NCBI GenBank assembly: GCA_028346125.1
Contig: JAOMEV010000017.1
Coordinates: 1-52,528, forward strand
Direction: 5' to 3'
Source: Bacteriovoracales bacterium
GTDB taxonomy: Bacteria > Bdellovibrionota > Bacteriovoracia > Bacteriovoracales > Bacteriovoracaceae
Length of the DNA: 52,528 nt
Positions within the stretch are counted from its first letter, which is position 1. Every line of letters begins with the position of its first letter. Position numbers and translations under genes: made by a program. The notes below the pieces were generated by a model, which was given only the letters and a program-made list of their open reading frames with translations, did not search any database and was not told the DNA's origin. Shown here piece by piece: positions 51,110 to 52,528 of the stretch.

Positions 51110-51151
51110 AATAACCAAATTTTTTCTTAATTAAAGCGAACTTCTATTAAA
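51110..51151 (+). repeat. Dispersed repeat, TTAAG-end fragment
   Basis: TTTTTTCTTAATTAAAGCGA then ACTTCTATTAAAA; only the last about 40 bp of the element can be recognised. A diverged body (CGCAACCGGCCCGAAG) may precede it near 51000. Confidence 0.6.
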
Positions 51152-51208
51152 ATTTATATAAGGGTTAAATGATTTAATACTTCCGACACTTAACTATTGA
51201 TAAACTTG

Positions 51209-51577
51209 TTAACTGTTCATCGCTACGTAAAAACTCAAACCAGCAATTAACCAGAAAAATACCCAAGAAATATGCTTTCCTTTGGTAAACATAGCTGAAA
51301 GCAAGCCACTAACTAAAAATACAACCGCAATGACTATAAGTATTTGCTTTTGAAGATGTTCGCCTGAATTTGAAAGAATAAAAAGAATACCTGCAAACCC
51401 CCACCAAGCTACTGTTGTTAAATGCCATGCAAATCTTAAAACTCTTTTTGTAAACCAGTCGCTACCAAGTAGCTTAGGTAACTCTCTTTGAAAGAGCCGA
51501 GTCAAAATATAGCGTTCACCTAGATAGGAATGTACTAAACCTAAAAATATTGCCAACAAAGCACCCGTATTTAACAT
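51209..51577 (-). CDS. Small integral membrane protein
   Basis: 122 residues with four hydrophobic helices (about 2-18, 52-68, 75-93 and 102-118). The first holds GLVHSYLGERYIL, whose His, Tyr and Glu stand out and recur in a group of uncharacterised small proteobacterial membrane proteins I recall only vaguely. A TRVLRFAWHLTT-like stretch follows. AAGGTCC precedes the ATG. No function assigned. Confidence 0.65.
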   Translation of the reverse strand: MLNTGALLAIFLGLVHSYLGERYILTRLFQRELPKLLGSDWFTKRVLRFAWHLTTVAWWGFAGILFILSNSGEHLQKQILIVIAVVFLVSGLLSAMFTKGKHISWVFFWLIAGLSFYVAMNS

Positions 51578-51596
51578 ATGGACCTTATATTTTTTT

Positions 51597-51645
51597 AAGG
51601 TTAGGACATTTATCTTTTTGGGGCAACCAGCGCCAAACCAGATTA
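51597..51645 (+). repeat. Dispersed repeat, degenerate GGTTAGG-end fragment
   Basis: AAGGTTAGGACATTTATCTT then GGGGCAACCAGCGCCAAACC. It sits 20 bp upstream of the membrane protein start, in the usual orientation. Confidence 0.5.
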
Positions 51646-51878
51646 GCCACAGACCAAGAATTAAACATCAAAAAACATTTTTTTCAAAGATAACCTAAAA
51701 AACTAAAAAAACTTAAAAAAAAAGCTATTAAAAAAATTATTTGCTGAGGCCATTAAGCAAATGAGTTTACATCTGCTCTCAGCGTTGGTTAAGGGACTCT
51801 TCATGCAACTCTTTATTATAATTAATTAGGAACTGCCTACCCAATACATATGCGTTTAAAAATGAAAGCTTCTGGTGC
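51646..51878. other. AT-rich spacer
   Basis: Contains long A runs around 51690-51735 and no readable gene or hairpin. Confidence 0.4.
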
Positions 51879-51970
51879 AAAGGTTAAGAAAAAAAAGCCC
51901 TTTTTTTTATCTACCAGAAACATTCGCGGCTGCCTTACCCTTTTTTACTCAAATAAGACGAGCTTCTATT
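51879..51970 (+). repeat. Dispersed repeat, short form
   Basis: AAAGGTTAAGAAAAAAAAGC, CTACCAGAAACATTCGCGGC, ACTCAAATAAGACGAGCTTC and TATTAG. Very close to the copies at 26215 and 37715. Confidence 0.9.
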
Positions 51971-52001
51971 AGCTAAGGCACCCATTACTTGGTTCTTTTC
52001 T

Positions 52002-52528
52002 TTATGGGTTGTAAATCGTCTTAAAACGTGAAGAGAAATGATCTTTTCTCTCTTTCCCTTGGGCATCTGGTGCAAACCTAAGGATCTCTTTTCCTCTTAA
52101 AGCCTCTATTCTACTTTTTTCATCAGCTTTCTTCTTATTCCACCACTTTAAGTCACCTTTTGATTTTTCTATTTTTATTATTTTCTTGCCTGTTAATTTT
52201 ATATAAGTTTCCCCAAAAAGCTGCATTTTCCTTGTTAACTGAATAGAGCTCCAGTTCTCCTTACTCCGATCCATACAATGGCCTAAAATTAAATGGCCAC
52301 AGGCGCTTCTAATTTCTTTGGTCTTATTCCTATCACCAAAAAATTGTTGCATAATATACCATTCTTCTTTTTCCTTAAAAATTTTTGGATACCATTTATT
52401 TCCAACTCTTTTAAGATTTTTTTTAAGTTCTAATTTTTTATCCTTACGGCTTTCAGAACTAATTCGTTGAAAAATATTTACTATTTTAAATAATCTGGCA
52501 TCGACTTTTGAAGCATTAGAATAAGCTT
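52002..52528 (-). CDS. Unidentified gene cut by the right edge
   Basis: The minus-strand frame is open from the window edge to a stop at 52002, at least 174 residues, so the ATG at 52352 is probably internal. The visible part is basic and helical (SKVDARLFKIVNIFQRISSE; WYPKIFKEKEEWYIMQQFFG), with ACGHLILGHCMDRSKENWSS in the middle. Its end, RKDHFSSRFKTIYNP, resembles the end of the secreted protein at 36645. No family recognised. Confidence 0.6.
   Translation of the reverse strand, partial: AYSNASKVDARLFKIVNIFQRISSESRKDKKLELKKNLKRVGNKWYPKIFKEKEEWYIMQQFFGDRNKTKEIRSACGHLILGHCMDRSKENWSSIQLTRKMQLFGETYIKLTGKKIIKIEKSKGDLKWWNKKKADEKSRIEALRGKEILRFAPDAQGKERKDHFSSRFKTIYNP

Noticed and set aside
287-51970. 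The repeats as integron attC sites
   Set aside because: The GTTAGG and CCTAAC tips look like attC core sites, but the order is inverted (GTTAGG on the left), no integrase is present, and the intervening genes are large and point both ways.
287-51970. A CRISPR array
   Set aside because: Copies are 95-175 bp, imperfect and separated by kilobases of genes, with no regular short spacers and no cas genes.
1-52528. tRNA, rRNA, transposase or prophage genes
   Set aside because: I looked for CCA-ended cloverleaf-like GC clusters, conserved rRNA stretches, DDE or Tyr-recombinase motifs and phage genes by eye and saw none. A tRNA scan would be needed to be certain.

Overview
The window looks like the chromosome of a low-GC, predatory-type bacterium, most probably of the Bdellovibrionota (Bacteriovoracia-like). 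The evidence is indirect: AT-rich DNA, many TTG and GTG starts, several lipoproteins, 7TMR-type hybrid histidine kinases, a C10 peptidase, a GH128-like glycosidase, a TonB system, an inner-membrane O-acyltransferase locus and a SOUL protein. No rRNA, tRNA, CRISPR array, transposase or phage module was seen.

Layout. 1-4.2 kb: the end of an unknown gene, a TauE/SafE permease, a lone CheY, a lipoprotein and a frameshifted C10 peptidase. 4.2-9 kb: a microprotein, a large 7TMR hybrid kinase and a Tim44-like protein. 9-18 kb: short genes (GH128-like, secreted Cys-rich, methyltransferase, AstE-like, CspA) among many decayed fragments. 18-29 kb (all minus strand): a fatty-acid desaturase, a 1070-residue fusion of two cyclic-nucleotide-binding domains, a BFD-type Fe-S motif and a cytochrome P450, a CheB/CheR-derived hybrid kinase, and a GC-richer membrane HEAGH metalloprotease. 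29-32 kb: TonB and its receptor. 32-38 kb: a lipoprotein, a third hybrid kinase and a secreted protein. 38-47 kb: a membrane protein, a nitroreductase and a Dlt-like acylation locus (methyltransferase-AMP ligase fusion, AMP ligase-carrier protein fusion, SGNH protein, MBOAT). 47-52.5 kb: a lipoprotein paralogous to the one at 2 kb, small membrane proteins, a SOUL protein and a gene cut by the right edge.

The most striking feature is a dispersed intergenic repeat, present about 28 times as whole, short, truncated or fused copies. One end carries GGTTAGGAAAAACAAAGCAC and the other GACGAACTTCTATTAAG. Long copies are about 150-175 bp and short copies about 95-100 bp. Where a copy lies before a gene, the GGTTAGG end nearly always faces the start codon. 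Many copies abut pieces of dead genes (CheY, J-domain, SDR, LRR and unknown families), so the element marks sites of gene loss or rearrangement and may also control transcription.

How genes work together: the Dlt-like locus has all the parts needed to activate an acyl group, load it on a carrier, move it through an MBOAT and transfer it outside. The P450 and desaturase are co-oriented neighbours and may act on lipids. Three hybrid kinases share one kinase/receiver/C-terminal module behind different sensor ends, and two of them share near-identical DNA patches that suggest gene conversion. All calls rest on reading motifs by eye; no database search was run.
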